A stretch of 64,000 nt of DNA from Burkholderia sp. OK233 (GTDB lineage Bacteria; Pseudomonadota; Gammaproteobacteria; Burkholderiales; Burkholderiaceae). The notes under the pieces were generated by a model. The model saw only the letters and a list, made by a program, of their open reading frames with translations, did no database searches and was not told the DNA's origin. Shown one piece after another: positions 1-8,828 of this stretch (positions are counted from its first letter, which is position 1; each line of letters starts with the position of its first letter). Made by a program: the position numbers and the translations under genes. The stretch is from NCBI RefSeq assembly GCF_900230185.1, contig NZ_OCSR01000002.1:62001-126000 (forward strand). The letters are read 5' to 3'.

Positions 1-1254
1 GTGATCGAGATCGGTTGCCAGATAATTCGGCTGGATCGACGGGGCGTCGCGCATGTCGCTCGTGCGGATCCGCACGCTTCCGCGCGACTCCGGCCGCAAC
101 TGGCAGATCGAATAGGTACAGCCGGGAAATGCGTGGACGTCGCCGCCCGCGGTGTCGGCTGAGAGCGTGGAGAAGTGGAACTGAATGTCGGGCGTTTTCG
201 CCTCATCCGGCAAGGCGCGGCAGAACATGCCGCCCTGATTGATGCCGACGGACAGCGGCCCTTCGCGAAACAGCGCCCATTGCAGCCCCATCTTCGCGCG
301 GCCCGTCCAGGAATGCAGCAGGTCGTTTGTGGTGATCGGCCGCGTCACTTCATAGGTCAGGCGAACTTGCAGATGGTCCTGCAGGTTCTCGCCGACACCG
401 GCTCGATTGGCGACCACCGGAATACCCAACTCATTGAGCAATTTTGCCGGCCCAACGCCCGACACCTGCAACAATTGCGGCGACTGCAGCGCGCCTGCAG
501 TCAACACCACCTCGCGGTGCGCACGCACTTCGTGAACCTTGCCGTGCTGCACATAGCGAACAGCCGTAGCACGGGTGCCTTCGAAGAGGATCTTCGACGC
601 CAGCGCGTCGGTCTCGATCTGCAGATTCGGACGGCTGCGTGCGGGTTTGAGGTACGCGACGGCCGTCGAACAACGCCAGCCACGCCGCGTGGTCAACTGG
701 TAGTAGCCGACCCCTTCCTGATCGCCCTGATTGAAGTCGTCGACCGTTGGGACGCCCAGGCGATTCGACGCTGCGATGAATGCATCCACGAGTTCGTGGC
801 GCTGCTTGATCGTGGAGGCCCACAGCGGACCGTCCACGCCACGTGTCGGTGACTCGCCCAGTTCGTTGTGTTCGAGCCGCCGGAAGTAAGGCAAGCATTC
901 CTTCCAGCTCCAGCCGCGATTGCCGAGCGCGGCCCAGTGGTCGTAATCCTCTTTCTGACCGCGAATGTAGATCAACCCGTTGATGGAACTGGAGCCGCCG
1001 AGCGTGCGCCCGCGCGGCCAGTAGAGTTTGCGGTCGTGCATGTTCGGATCCGGGTCGGTGTAAAAGCCCCAGTTGTAGACCGGATGAAACATGGTCTTGC
1101 CGTAACCGATCGGGATATGGATCCACAGAAAGCGGTCGGGCGGCCCGGCTTCGAGCAGGCATACCGAGTAGCGGCCATTCTCGGAGAGGCGGTTGGCCAG
1201 TACACAGCCGGCCGATCCCGCGCCGACGACCACGTAGTCGAAACTCCGTATCAT
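1..1254 (-). CDS. GMC-family FAD oxidoreductase (choline/alcohol dehydrogenase-like), C-terminus cut by window edge
   Basis: Translating the minus strand from an ATG at 1254 gives 418 codons open to the window edge. The N-terminus has the GMC dinucleotide-binding motif VVVGAGSAGCVLA (residues about 7-19) followed by LLEAG. GMC signature 1 appears as GRTLGGSSSINGLIYIRG around residue 80, and the second GMC signature as GALQSPQLLQVSGVGP around residue 260. Known members oxidise choline, alcohols or sugars using FAD. The usual length is about 530-560 residues, so roughly the last quarter, including the catalytic His pair, lies outside the window. It is transcribed divergently from an IclR-type regulator that probably controls it. 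The substrate cannot be read from sequence. Confidence 0.9.
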   Translation of the reverse strand, partial: MIRSFDYVVVGAGSAGCVLANRLSENGRYSVCLLEAGPPDRFLWIHIPIGYGKTMFHPVYNWGFYTDPDPNMHDRKLYWPRGRTLGGSSSINGLIYIRGQKEDYDHWAALGNRGWSWKECLPYFRRLEHNELGESPTRGVDGPLWASTIKQRHELVDAFIAASNRLGVPTVDDFNQGDQEGVGYYQLTTRRGWRCSTAVAYLKPARSRPNLQIETDALASKILFEGTRATAVRYVQHGKVHEVRAHREVVLTAGALQSPQLLQVSGVGPAKLLNELGIPVVANRAGVGENLQDHLQVRLTYEVTRPITTNDLLHSWTGRAKMGLQWALFREGPLSVGINQGGMFCRALPDEAKTPDIQFHFSTLSADTAGGDVHAFPGCTYSICQLRPESRGSVRIRTSDMRDAPSIQPNYLATDLDH

Positions 1255-1472
1255 TGATGTCTCCGTGCTGCTGCCTTTGTTTTAAAACCGGATCATTTCG
1301 TCCCAATTTATTGGATGGAGGTTTAGAATTCAAGCAAATCCGGTTACGATTGAATAATCCGGTACAAAAACCGACTTTTTCGTTTCACTATTCAATCTGT
1401 CCGCACGCGTTCATCCGGGTTGTCACTGATCCGTTCGGGCCGCATTCACCTTCATCCGCCTCGGGAAGGACA
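1255..1472. promoter_or_regulatory. Divergent control region between GMC dehydrogenase and IclR gene
   Basis: This spacer is more AT-rich than its flanks. It holds a perfect 9-bp inverted repeat, GATTGAATA at 1348-1356 and TATTCAATC at 1389-1397, with centres 41 bp apart (about four helical turns). There is also a direct repeat ATCCGGT at 1338-1344 and 1357-1363, and the dyad CCAATTTATTGG near 1304. Dyads like these between divergent genes are typical of IclR-family operators; the assignment to this IclR is inferred. Confidence 0.45.
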
Positions 1473-2309
1473 ATGAGAGACACCACGCATCTCCCCTCAC
1501 CCGCTCACGAGCCCGCCGACGACACCCGCGTCCTGCGCGCACTCAGCGTGCTGGAACAACTTGCATCCGCCGGACAGCCGTCGTCACTTTCCCAGTTGTC
1601 CTCACGTCTGCAGATTCCGAAGGCAACCTTGATGCGTCTGATCGAGTCACTCGAGGCACGCGGTTATGTCACGCACATGCCGGACTCGCGCGGCGCCGAT
1701 CGCGCCATCGCGCTCGGACCACGCGCCGCGCAGCTCGCCCTGACCACGCTCGCGAACAGCACGTTTACGCGTGCGTGCCGTTCGTTGCTGCGCACGCTCG
1801 TGGAGTCGCTCGGCGAGACCTGCAATCTCACCGTACTCGACGGCGATACCGTGCTGTACGTCGAGCGTGTCGAGACGAGTGAACCCTTGCGTCTGCATAT
1901 GCAACCGGGCACGCGCGTCCCGCTGCATTGCACCGCCAGCGGCAAGCTATTCCTTTCGCAAATGACGTCAGCCGAGCGCGGACTTGTCATCCGGCGCTTG
2001 CCGCTCAAATCGATGACGTATCGCACTCTGACGGATATCGATCTGCTGGAAGCGGAACTCGATCGCCTCGCCATGCGCGGCATCGGGGTCGACAACGAGG
2101 AGTTCGTGCGCGGCATGGTGGCGGTCGCGGTGCCGGTGCGCAATATCGAGGATGGCCGCGTGCTCGCGGCGCTGGCCGTTCATTCACCCACGGCGCGTTC
2201 CAGCCTGGAGGATCTGTTGAAAGCGGTGCCGAAGCTCAAGGAGATCGCCGTGCGCATCGGACCGCTGCTTCAGCCTGCGACGGCGGTGACGGCTGCCGTG
2301 TCGAAGTAG
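1473..2309 (+). CDS. IclR-family transcriptional regulator
   Basis: This 278-residue protein has the IclR layout. An N-terminal winged helix (about residues 15-80, VLRALSVLEQL...LSQLSSRLQIPKATLMRLIESLEARGYV) is followed by an effector domain with the typical VLDGDTVLYVERVE and LHCTASGKLFL blocks. The reading frame is open further upstream, but the ATG at 1473 is preferred because GGAAGGA sits just before it and the family length fits. It is divergent from the GMC dehydrogenase, so it probably regulates that gene in response to a small aromatic or organic-acid-like ligand. The ligand is unknown. Confidence 0.93.
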   Translation: MRDTTHLPSPAHEPADDTRVLRALSVLEQLASAGQPSSLSQLSSRLQIPKATLMRLIESLEARGYVTHMPDSRGADRAIALGPRAAQLALTTLANSTFTRACRSLLRTLVESLGETCNLTVLDGDTVLYVERVETSEPLRLHMQPGTRVPLHCTASGKLFLSQMTSAERGLVIRRLPLKSMTYRTLTDIDLLEAELDRLAMRGIGVDNEEFVRGMVAVAVPVRNIEDGRVLAALAVHSPTARSSLEDLLKAVPKLKEIAVRIGPLLQPATAVTAAVSK

Positions 2310-2315
2310 CAATGC

Positions 2316-2344
2316 CGCTCCGCCAATCTCCCATTAGCGGAGCG
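2316..2344. terminator. Hairpin between convergent IclR gene and permease
   Basis: CGCTCCGC (2316-2323) pairs perfectly with GCGGAGCG (2337-2344) across a 13-nt loop, a few bases after the IclR stop and before the end of the convergent permease. There is no T-run, so factor-independent termination is plausible but not certain. Confidence 0.4.
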
Positions 2345-2403
2345 CGGCGGTGATCGCGAACGACCCACCGCCGCACATCAAACAGCACCCTCCTGGACAG
2401 GCC

Positions 2404-3831
2404 TCAATGAGTACGAGGCCGATAGTCCACGAATTCCGGTTCAGCGGAAACCACCCCGCCTTTCCGGGCCCGCCACGCATACGCCACGAGCAGCACGCCG
2501 AGGCTCACCACCCCGAGCCACAGCGGCGTGCGCTGGTCCGGAATGAACGCCATGGCCACCAGAATGCCGATCATGCCGACGATCGCGAAACAGGTCAGAT
2601 ACGGATAGCACCACATCCTCACGCGCAGCATCTCCGGCGCCTCGCGCTCGAGCCGGGCGCGCAGCTTCAGTTGCGACACGGCGATCAGCACGTAGACGAA
2701 AATGGCCACCGTGCCGTATGAATTGACAAGGAATGCGAACACCGTGTCGGGCGATACGTAAGACATGACGACCGACACATAGCCGAACAAGGTGCCGATC
2801 AGAATCGCGCGAACGGGAACGCCGCGGCGATTGACCTTGGCGAGCGCAGCCGGCGCATCGCCGTGGCGGGTCAGCGCGAACATCATCCGGGATGCGGCGT
2901 AAAGGCCGGAATTGAGCGCGGACAGCACGGCTGTCAACACGATCGCATTCATGACATTGGCGGCGGCCGGAATACCCATCGCATCGAGCGCGCTCACGTA
3001 CGGTGTCGCCATTTTCGGCGAGTCCCACGGCACCAGCGTCACGACGAGCAGAATCGAGCCGACATAGAAAATCAGCACGCGGGTGATCACCGAATTGGTG
3101 GCTTTGGCGACGGCCTTGACCGGCTCATGCGCTTCCGCGGCGGCAATCGTGACGATCTCGGCGCCAAAGTAAAAACCGGTCGCCGCGACGGCGCCGCTCA
3201 ACACCGGCCCGATCCCCTTCGGCATCAACCCGCCGTGCGACAGCAGCGTCGGCATCACCGAGGTGGTGTGCATCGACGCGGGCCACAGACCCAGCACGTA
3301 GAGCGCGCCGAGGAACAGGAACACGATGATCGCCGCCACCTTGATGGACGCGAACCAGAACTCGAACTCCCCGTAGCTGCCCACCGAGATCAGGTTGGTC
3401 GCGGTCAACACGACCAGCAACACAAGACTGATCGCCCACGCCGGCGTATCCGGCAGCCAGAATTGAACCAGTTTCGCGCCGGCCACCGCCTCGACGGCCA
3501 CGACGATGACCCAGAAATACCAGTACATCCACCCGGTCAGAAAGCCGGCCAGTTTGCCCGGCCCGCGTTTGCCAGCAAAGGCGAGGCGCGCGTATTCGTA
3601 AAACGAGCCCACCGCCGGCATGGCGCACGCCATTTCTCCGAGCATGCGCATGACGAGCACAATCAGGCCGCCGGTAATCAGAAACGACAGAACCGCCGCC
3701 GGACCGGCCTGCCGGACCACGACGCCGCTGCCGACAAACAGGCCCGCGCCGATCACGCCGCCTAGCGCGATCATGGTCATGTGGCGCTCCTTGAGGCCGG
3801 TCTTCAGTTCACTCTTGTTCGATACCTGCAT
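2404..3831 (-). CDS. Amino-acid permease of the APC superfamily (GabP/AnsP-like)
   Basis: A 475-residue, very hydrophobic protein with about twelve membrane segments. It opens with LKERHMTMIALGGVIGAGLFVGSG, the conserved first helix of the amino-acid transporter (AAT) family, whose glycine-rich stretch binds the amino-acid backbone. The ATG at 3831 is chosen over an upstream in-frame start because GGAGGTGA precedes it and family members begin shortly before the LKxRHMTMIALGG motif. Inner-membrane proton-coupled uptake of GABA or another amino acid is expected from the family. It lies downstream of a PuuB-like amine oxidase on the same strand, across a 241-bp gap, so a shared role in amine or gamma-amino acid use is possible. 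Confidence 0.9.
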   Translation of the reverse strand: MQVSNKSELKTGLKERHMTMIALGGVIGAGLFVGSGVVVRQAGPAAVLSFLITGGLIVLVMRMLGEMACAMPAVGSFYEYARLAFAGKRGPGKLAGFLTGWMYWYFWVIVVAVEAVAGAKLVQFWLPDTPAWAISLVLLVVLTATNLISVGSYGEFEFWFASIKVAAIIVFLFLGALYVLGLWPASMHTTSVMPTLLSHGGLMPKGIGPVLSGAVAATGFYFGAEIVTIAAAEAHEPVKAVAKATNSVITRVLIFYVGSILLVVTLVPWDSPKMATPYVSALDAMGIPAAANVMNAIVLTAVLSALNSGLYAASRMMFALTRHGDAPAALAKVNRRGVPVRAILIGTLFGYVSVVMSYVSPDTVFAFLVNSYGTVAIFVYVLIAVSQLKLRARLEREAPEMLRVRMWCYPYLTCFAIVGMIGILVAMAFIPDQRTPLWLGVVSLGVLLVAYAWRARKGGVVSAEPEFVDYRPRTH

Positions 3832-4072
3832 GTCACCTCCACATCCTGTTGATGGCGGCGCCGGTCGTGCGGGGTTGCGTTTAAAGCTGCGCACATTCCC
3901 GGAACCCGAGCGCCGTCAATTCGGATCGAGCGAGGACGCTCGCGCGTCTCGCTGCATCGTGTCTTTTCTTATGATTTAACGCGCAGACCCGTCTGGCTGC
4001 GCAACGCCGTGCAAGTGGCGCACGACGACTGGTGAATAACGTGCCGCGGATGGCGCGGCACGCAGGCCACGT

Positions 4073-5488
4073 TCAAGGTTTCTCGTCGCGCCGGAAATAC
4101 AACTGGTAGAGCATCCGTTGTCCAATGCGACGGAACGGCGCGAACGGATGGCCGGGCAACGGGGACGTGAAGATCGGCAACGTCTGCTTCGACCCTTTAC
4201 CCGCAATCCGTTCGGCGAGGCGTCGCCCCGCCTGCTGGGAATATGACACACCGTTGCCGCCGTAGCCCAGTGCGTAAAACACCGACTGCTTCGGATCCGG
4301 CTGGCACACGCGCGGCATCATGTCGTGGCTCACATCCACCCAGCCCCACCAAGAATAGTCGATCTGGACGCCGCGCAACGCTGGGAACTTGCGGCCCATT
4401 CCTTCGACGAGCAACTCGTAGTGGCGCGGATTCGGCGCATCCGCACCGGTGATCGCGCTACGGCTGCCGATCTGCAGCCGGTTGTCCGGCAGGAAGCGGT
4501 AGTAAAAACGCAGCGTGCGCGTATCGGTGAGCACCTGCGTCGTTCGAAAATTGCAGGCGGCGATTTCCTGCTGCGTAAGCGGACGCGTCACCATCGAATT
4601 CGACAGAATTGGCATCACCCGGCTCGTCAGCGAAGGATGAAGGTCCGGCGCCGTATACGCGCCGGTCGCAATACCCACGGACCGGGCCCGCACGATGCCG
4701 CCAGGCGTGCGCAGATGATGAATGCCGTTGATGGTTTCCCAGCCGATGACCGGGCTCGCCGGATGAACACGTGCGCCTGCTTCGCGTGCGAGCCGCAAAT
4801 AGCCATACGCGAGTTTCAACGCGTGGATGCCGATGCCTTCGGGTTCATGGAGCGCGCCGGCCGCCTCGCAATCGTTGACGTACTCGCGGCGAAACGTGGC
4901 CTGGTCAATGAGCTCGGACGGGTAACCGAAAACGTCTTTCCAGACCTTGGCTTCGGCAGCGAGTTTGTCCATCATGCGCGGCCGGTGCGCAATCAGAAAG
5001 TGGCCACCCGGCTGCGGATCGCAATCGATCTCGGCCACCAGCGACTTGAAGTTGTCGAAGCCTTCCTGGATCTCGTCGTGCATTCTCAACGCGACGTCTT
5101 TACCCCAACGCTCGATCCATTGGGAACGCGACAGACGTCCCGATGCATTCTGCCCTTGTCCGCCATTGCGGCTGCTGCAGCCCCAACTGGTTTTGTTCGC
5201 CTCGAGCACCACAGCCTTGATGCCGTGCTCGCGCGCGAGACACAGCGCCGTCGCGAGCCCCGTATACCCTGCGCCGATGATCGCCACGTCCACGTCGATA
5301 TCTTTCGTGATCGGACCATCGTCTGGCGGCGGCGTGCCGGCGGTCGCAGCCCAGTAGGTGGGCGCGTATTGCTTGCCGTGCCCCGGTCCTGGCGAGACCA
5401 GCGGGTCGTATCTCGGGTCATACTGTGTTGCGCTATCCCGTCCTGCGGACAGACCTTCGCCGACCCGTGTGATGACACTTTGCTCCAT
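4073..5488 (-). CDS. FAD-dependent amine oxidoreductase (DAO family, PuuB/OrdL-like)
   Basis: A 471-residue DadA/DAO-fold oxidase. The Rossmann motif DVAIIGAGYTGLATALCLA lies at about residues 67-85, followed by the acidic end of the ADP-binding fold (VVLEAN) and SSRNGGQGQNASG, a hallmark of gamma-glutamylputrescine oxidases. The C-terminal block FYALGYGGNGVSYSQQAGRRLAERI is the second FAD-contacting segment. By family it oxidises a secondary or primary amine to an aldehyde with release of peroxide and ammonia. GGAG lies 6 bp before the ATG. The SnoaL-like gene ends 19 bp upstream on the same strand, so the two are probably co-transcribed. PuuB is the closest role; the substrate is unproven. 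Confidence 0.9.
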   Translation of the reverse strand: MEQSVITRVGEGLSAGRDSATQYDPRYDPLVSPGPGHGKQYAPTYWAATAGTPPPDDGPITKDIDVDVAIIGAGYTGLATALCLAREHGIKAVVLEANKTSWGCSSRNGGQGQNASGRLSRSQWIERWGKDVALRMHDEIQEGFDNFKSLVAEIDCDPQPGGHFLIAHRPRMMDKLAAEAKVWKDVFGYPSELIDQATFRREYVNDCEAAGALHEPEGIGIHALKLAYGYLRLAREAGARVHPASPVIGWETINGIHHLRTPGGIVRARSVGIATGAYTAPDLHPSLTSRVMPILSNSMVTRPLTQQEIAACNFRTTQVLTDTRTLRFYYRFLPDNRLQIGSRSAITGADAPNPRHYELLVEGMGRKFPALRGVQIDYSWWGWVDVSHDMMPRVCQPDPKQSVFYALGYGGNGVSYSQQAGRRLAERIAGKGSKQTLPIFTSPLPGHPFAPFRRIGQRMLYQLYFRRDEKP

Positions 5489-5507
5489 GAGAAGCTCCTC
5501 GTCGGCG

Positions 5508-5912
5508 TCAAACGTTCTGCTTCGGACGTTCCTTGCGGAACGCGCGCTTGACTGCGATCAGACCATCGCGGAACTCGAAGAGGTCGCACCCTTCTGCTTC
5601 GATGCGCCAGCCTTCCGCATGCGTCCCCGTGAATACCCATTCGGACACACCGCGTTCCCCGATAACGTAGTGACGGCCCTTCCCCCAATGCGCATCCGGG
5701 AAAGTCTTGAAGACCGCTTCGAACGCGGCGCGCACCGCGTCGCGGCCGATGAAGCGCGCGCCATAGACTTCACTTCCGCCGGCGGCGTCGAACACGCAGT
5801 CTTCGGTCATGAAGTCCATCAGCGCATTCGCATCGTGACGATTGAACGCGGCGGAAAATGCGGCGAGCGTGTCCACGGTGACCTTCGATGCGGACGTTTC
5901 TGTTGTGGTCAT
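5508..5912 (-). CDS. SnoaL-like/NTF2-fold small protein
   Basis: A 134-residue protein with the NTF2/SnoaL pattern: an N-terminal helix (VDTLAAFSAAFNRHDANALMDFMTEDCVFD), then F.GRDAVRAAFEAVFKTFPDAHWG and strands ending in EGCDLFEFRDGLIAVKRAFRK. Family members are small cone-shaped barrels acting as isomerases, hydrolases or ligand binders, and many have no known reaction. AGGAG precedes the ATG. It is the first gene of a likely two-gene unit with the FAD amine oxidase, so it may act on the oxidase product. That role is inferred only from position. Confidence 0.85.
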   Translation of the reverse strand: MTTTETSASKVTVDTLAAFSAAFNRHDANALMDFMTEDCVFDAAGGSEVYGARFIGRDAVRAAFEAVFKTFPDAHWGKGRHYVIGERGVSEWVFTGTHAEGWRIEAEGCDLFEFRDGLIAVKRAFRKERPKQNV

Positions 5913-6172
5913 GCATGTCTCCTGCTTGGTGAATTGGGTGAGACTCGTGAGCTTGCCTAAGCGGCGATCTCTTATGGAAAAGTGTAAGTTTCGTGTCCGG
6001 TCGACGGTAGGGCCAGTGCGCTGGTTTCGCCTGGTGCAGCGTGTGTCGGGGACACGCGGGTTGACTGGCCTGGAACCGGGGTTTCCGATTCAGGCCGTTG
6101 GTGTGCCTTGTGGGTTTAGTGCGATTGACGTGCTTGACGCGATGACCGTGGCACGCCGGCGCGAGGCTGGCG

Positions 6173-7138
6173 CTAGTTCAGCGCCTGTGTGCTTTCGAGG
6201 CAGCGCTTCACAGTACGCTCGTCTTCGTCGCTGAAGCGACCTATCAGAACGATCGTCGATTCGCCCGCTGCGTGACCTGCAAAAGGCGTGATCAAAATAC
6301 GGCCACCGACCACATGGAGCTCCTGCGGAGAAGCATTCTGGTCCAGCCATACGATGCCCTTCGCCCTCAATAGGGGAACCGACAGGCTGTGAAACACTTC
6401 CCTGAGTTTCTTCCTGTCGAGGCGAAAGTCCGAGCGAAAGGAAAAACTGCAGATATCCTGATGACTATTGACATGCTCGCGCGCCGCGAAAGCGGGCCCA
6501 CTGGTGCGACGACGAGGCACAACACTCGCGTCGAAGATCAACTCCAGCGGGATGGATCCGTTGGCGGATTCAAGCAGGATGGAAATGGTCGCGCACGACG
6601 ACACCGCCTCTGTCGCCGCGACTTTTTCCTGCTCCGTCACGAGGTCGGTCTTGGTGAGCACAAGGGCCGTCGCGCCCGCGATCTGCCGGCGCACAATATC
6701 GCCCACATACGGGTCGAGCACGGTCGCACCGATCCGCTCTGCGTCCACGGCAACGATGATCCCGACCAACCTGAATGCCCGGTCGAGCAGACCGATCTGC
6801 GCGATCTTCACGGGATCGGATACACCGCTGGCTTCGATGATCAACAACTCGGGACGCTCGGGACGCGCGCCGATCTTCACGAGCGCATCGACGAGGCGGC
6901 CCCCGATCGAGCAGCAGACGCAGCCGTTCTCCAGATTGATGACGTCGTCCGTGCGTTCGCGGATCAGTGCGGCGTCGATATTGATATCGCCGAAATCGTT
7001 GACCAGCACAGCCACCCTGCGCTGTCCCGCATTCGACAGCACATGATTGAGCAGCGTCGTCTTTCCCGCACCCAGATAGCCGCCGAGCACGACCAGCGGA
7101 ATGGGCGGCCGGACGCTCGACTGCGCCACGTCGTTCAT
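6173..7138 (-). CDS. COG0523/CobW-family metal-binding GTPase (metallochaperone-like)
   Basis: A 321-residue G3E GTPase. The Walker A is GGYLGAGKTTLLNHVL near residue 18. The metal motif GCVCC (CxCC) lies in LENGCVCCSIGG, the Walker B-like LLIIEASGVSDP follows, and LTKTDL is the NKxD-type base-recognition loop. A C-terminal CobW_C domain follows. Family members hand metal ions, often zinc, to client enzymes in a GTP-dependent way. The frame is open upstream, but the ATG at 7138 overlaps the stop of the YtcJ-like amidohydrolase as ATGA, which argues for translational coupling. No His-rich metal tail is visible. Because the coupled gene encodes a metal-dependent hydrolase, that enzyme is the obvious client candidate. 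Confidence 0.92.
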   Translation of the reverse strand: MNDVAQSSVRPPIPLVVLGGYLGAGKTTLLNHVLSNAGQRRVAVLVNDFGDINIDAALIRERTDDVINLENGCVCCSIGGRLVDALVKIGARPERPELLIIEASGVSDPVKIAQIGLLDRAFRLVGIIVAVDAERIGATVLDPYVGDIVRRQIAGATALVLTKTDLVTEQEKVAATEAVSSCATISILLESANGSIPLELIFDASVVPRRRTSGPAFAAREHVNSHQDICSFSFRSDFRLDRKKLREVFHSLSVPLLRAKGIVWLDQNASPQELHVVGGRILITPFAGHAAGESTIVLIGRFSDEDERTVKRCLESTQALN

Positions 7139-8790
7139 TTTGCCGGCGACTGAAACACGCGGCCGCCCAGCACCGTGCCCCACACTTCGACGTCTTTCAG
7201 CTGGTCGGCCGCGACCTCGGTCGGGTCGTCCGCCAGCACGGCGAAGTCCGCGAATTTGCCCACCTCGATACTGCCGATCAGATGCTCCATCTTGAGCGTA
7301 TACGCCGCCCCCAGCGTAATCGCGCGCAATGCGTCCGCCACGGGGATGCATTCGCTCGCACCTAGCACGCGACCGCTGGCCGTCTTGCGCTGCACCGCGC
7401 ACCAGGCTGTGAACAGCGGGCTTAACTGCGTGATCGGCGCATCCGAATGAAAGGCAAAAGGAATGCCCAGACGCCGCGCCGTTCCCGCCGCGTTCATCCG
7501 GTTCGCCCGGTCGGGGCCCATGGTCTGCGCGTAGTGCGCGTCGCCCCAGTAGTAGATATGGTTGGAGAAAAAGTTGATGCACATACCGAGTTTGGCCGCA
7601 CGGGCCAACTGGCTCGCGTCGGCCATCTGGCAGTGCTGCAGCGTGTGGCGGTGATCGCTGCGCGGACAGGCGTCGAGCATCTTCTCGAGGGCGTTCAATG
7701 CAACCTCGGTGGCTTCATCGCCGTTCGTATGAATATGAAGTTGCAGCCCCGCGCGGTGAAACGGCGTGAACACTTCTTCCAACTGGCTCGGCGGAATCAG
7801 CCACAAGCCGTTCGGCTGGCCGCCGACATAACCCGGCCATTTGAGCCGCGCCGTAAAGCCCTGAATCGATCCATCGACGATAAATTTGACCGGGCCAAAC
7901 CTCAATTTCTCCGTGCTGTCGTGAATGGCCGACAGTACTTTTTCGACGCCGTTATCGGGGCTTCGCTGCGGCGCAAACGCGGGCACGATTCTGACCGGAT
8001 ACTGAGGATCGGCGGTGACTTCGTGCAGGTTGCGATTGCCCAGCGTCGACAGATCGTTGACCAGGTCCGTCGCGGTAGTCACGCCGGCGAGTTGCGCGAC
8101 CTTGCCAAAATTCCAGATGGCCTCGGTCTTTTCACTCGCCGCAATGGAAAGCTGGCTGCCGATCACCTGATACACGGGGAACATGGCGGCGAATTCCTGC
8201 AGTTCGCCGGTTGGCCGGCCTTCGCCATCCTTGTCGATCCCGTCGATGTCGGTGTCCTCATCGATACCGGCGAGCGCCAGCATCGCACTGTTGACGTTCA
8301 TCAGGTGCACACTCGCGTGCAGCACAACGATAGGCCGGCTCGCAGAAACGGTATCGAGTTCTCTAACCGACAGACGGCTCGCGCCGAAGAAAATCGGATC
8401 GAAGCCCCACGCGAGCAGCGGCGCCTCAGCATCCGTCATGACGCGTTGCGCTTCGGCGAGCCGTTCGATCACCTCGCCCAGCGTTCTCAGTCCTCGCCAC
8501 AGTTTGCCGTCGGGACCGCGCCGGTCGTAATAGCCGAGATACACGGCATCCCACATGGCGCCTTCCATCAAATGGCAATGCCCTTCGACGAGACCCGGCA
8601 TCAACACCTTGTCCTGGAACGTGTCGACGATCTCAGCCTCGCCCCAGCGGCTCACGTCATCCAGATTACCGACGGACAGAATTCTACCGTCTCGCACGGC
8701 AACATGCGTGGCGTGCGGCTGGGCCGGATTCATCGTCAGAATTTTTCTGGCGACAAAGACGGTGATGGGACCTCGTTCAATCGAATTCAT
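7135..8790 (-). CDS. Metal-dependent amidohydrolase, YtcJ-like (amidohydrolase family 3)
   Basis: A 551-residue member of the YtcJ branch. The first metal motif is LMPGLVEGHCHLMEGAMWD (HxH near residue 72). A second His region is LQLHIHTNGDEATEVALNALEKM, and DAPITQLSPLFTAWCAVQRKT provides the late Asp. The C-terminal IEVGKFADFAVLADDP is the typical beta-sandwich return. Family enzymes hydrolyse amides or cyclic amides with a mono- or binuclear metal centre. It sits in an operon after a sodium/solute symporter (38-bp gap) and overlaps the COG0523 GTPase by 4 bp. Uptake, hydrolysis and metal loading would then be encoded together. The substrate is unknown. Confidence 0.93.
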   Translation of the reverse strand: MNSIERGPITVFVARKILTMNPAQPHATHVAVRDGRILSVGNLDDVSRWGEAEIVDTFQDKVLMPGLVEGHCHLMEGAMWDAVYLGYYDRRGPDGKLWRGLRTLGEVIERLAEAQRVMTDAEAPLLAWGFDPIFFGASRLSVRELDTVSASRPIVVLHASVHLMNVNSAMLALAGIDEDTDIDGIDKDGEGRPTGELQEFAAMFPVYQVIGSQLSIAASEKTEAIWNFGKVAQLAGVTTATDLVNDLSTLGNRNLHEVTADPQYPVRIVPAFAPQRSPDNGVEKVLSAIHDSTEKLRFGPVKFIVDGSIQGFTARLKWPGYVGGQPNGLWLIPPSQLEEVFTPFHRAGLQLHIHTNGDEATEVALNALEKMLDACPRSDHRHTLQHCQMADASQLARAAKLGMCINFFSNHIYYWGDAHYAQTMGPDRANRMNAAGTARRLGIPFAFHSDAPITQLSPLFTAWCAVQRKTASGRVLGASECIPVADALRAITLGAAYTLKMEHLIGSIEVGKFADFAVLADDPTEVAADQLKDVEVWGTVLGGRVFQSPAK

Positions 8791-8828
8791 AGCTAGGTGT
8801 TCTCTGATTCAGGAGGCAAGCCGCACGG

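Noticed and set aside
431..1333. 300-codon minus-strand frame at the left edge
   Set aside because: It overlaps the GMC oxidoreductase in another frame; the GMC frame has the FAD motif and runs off the window edge.
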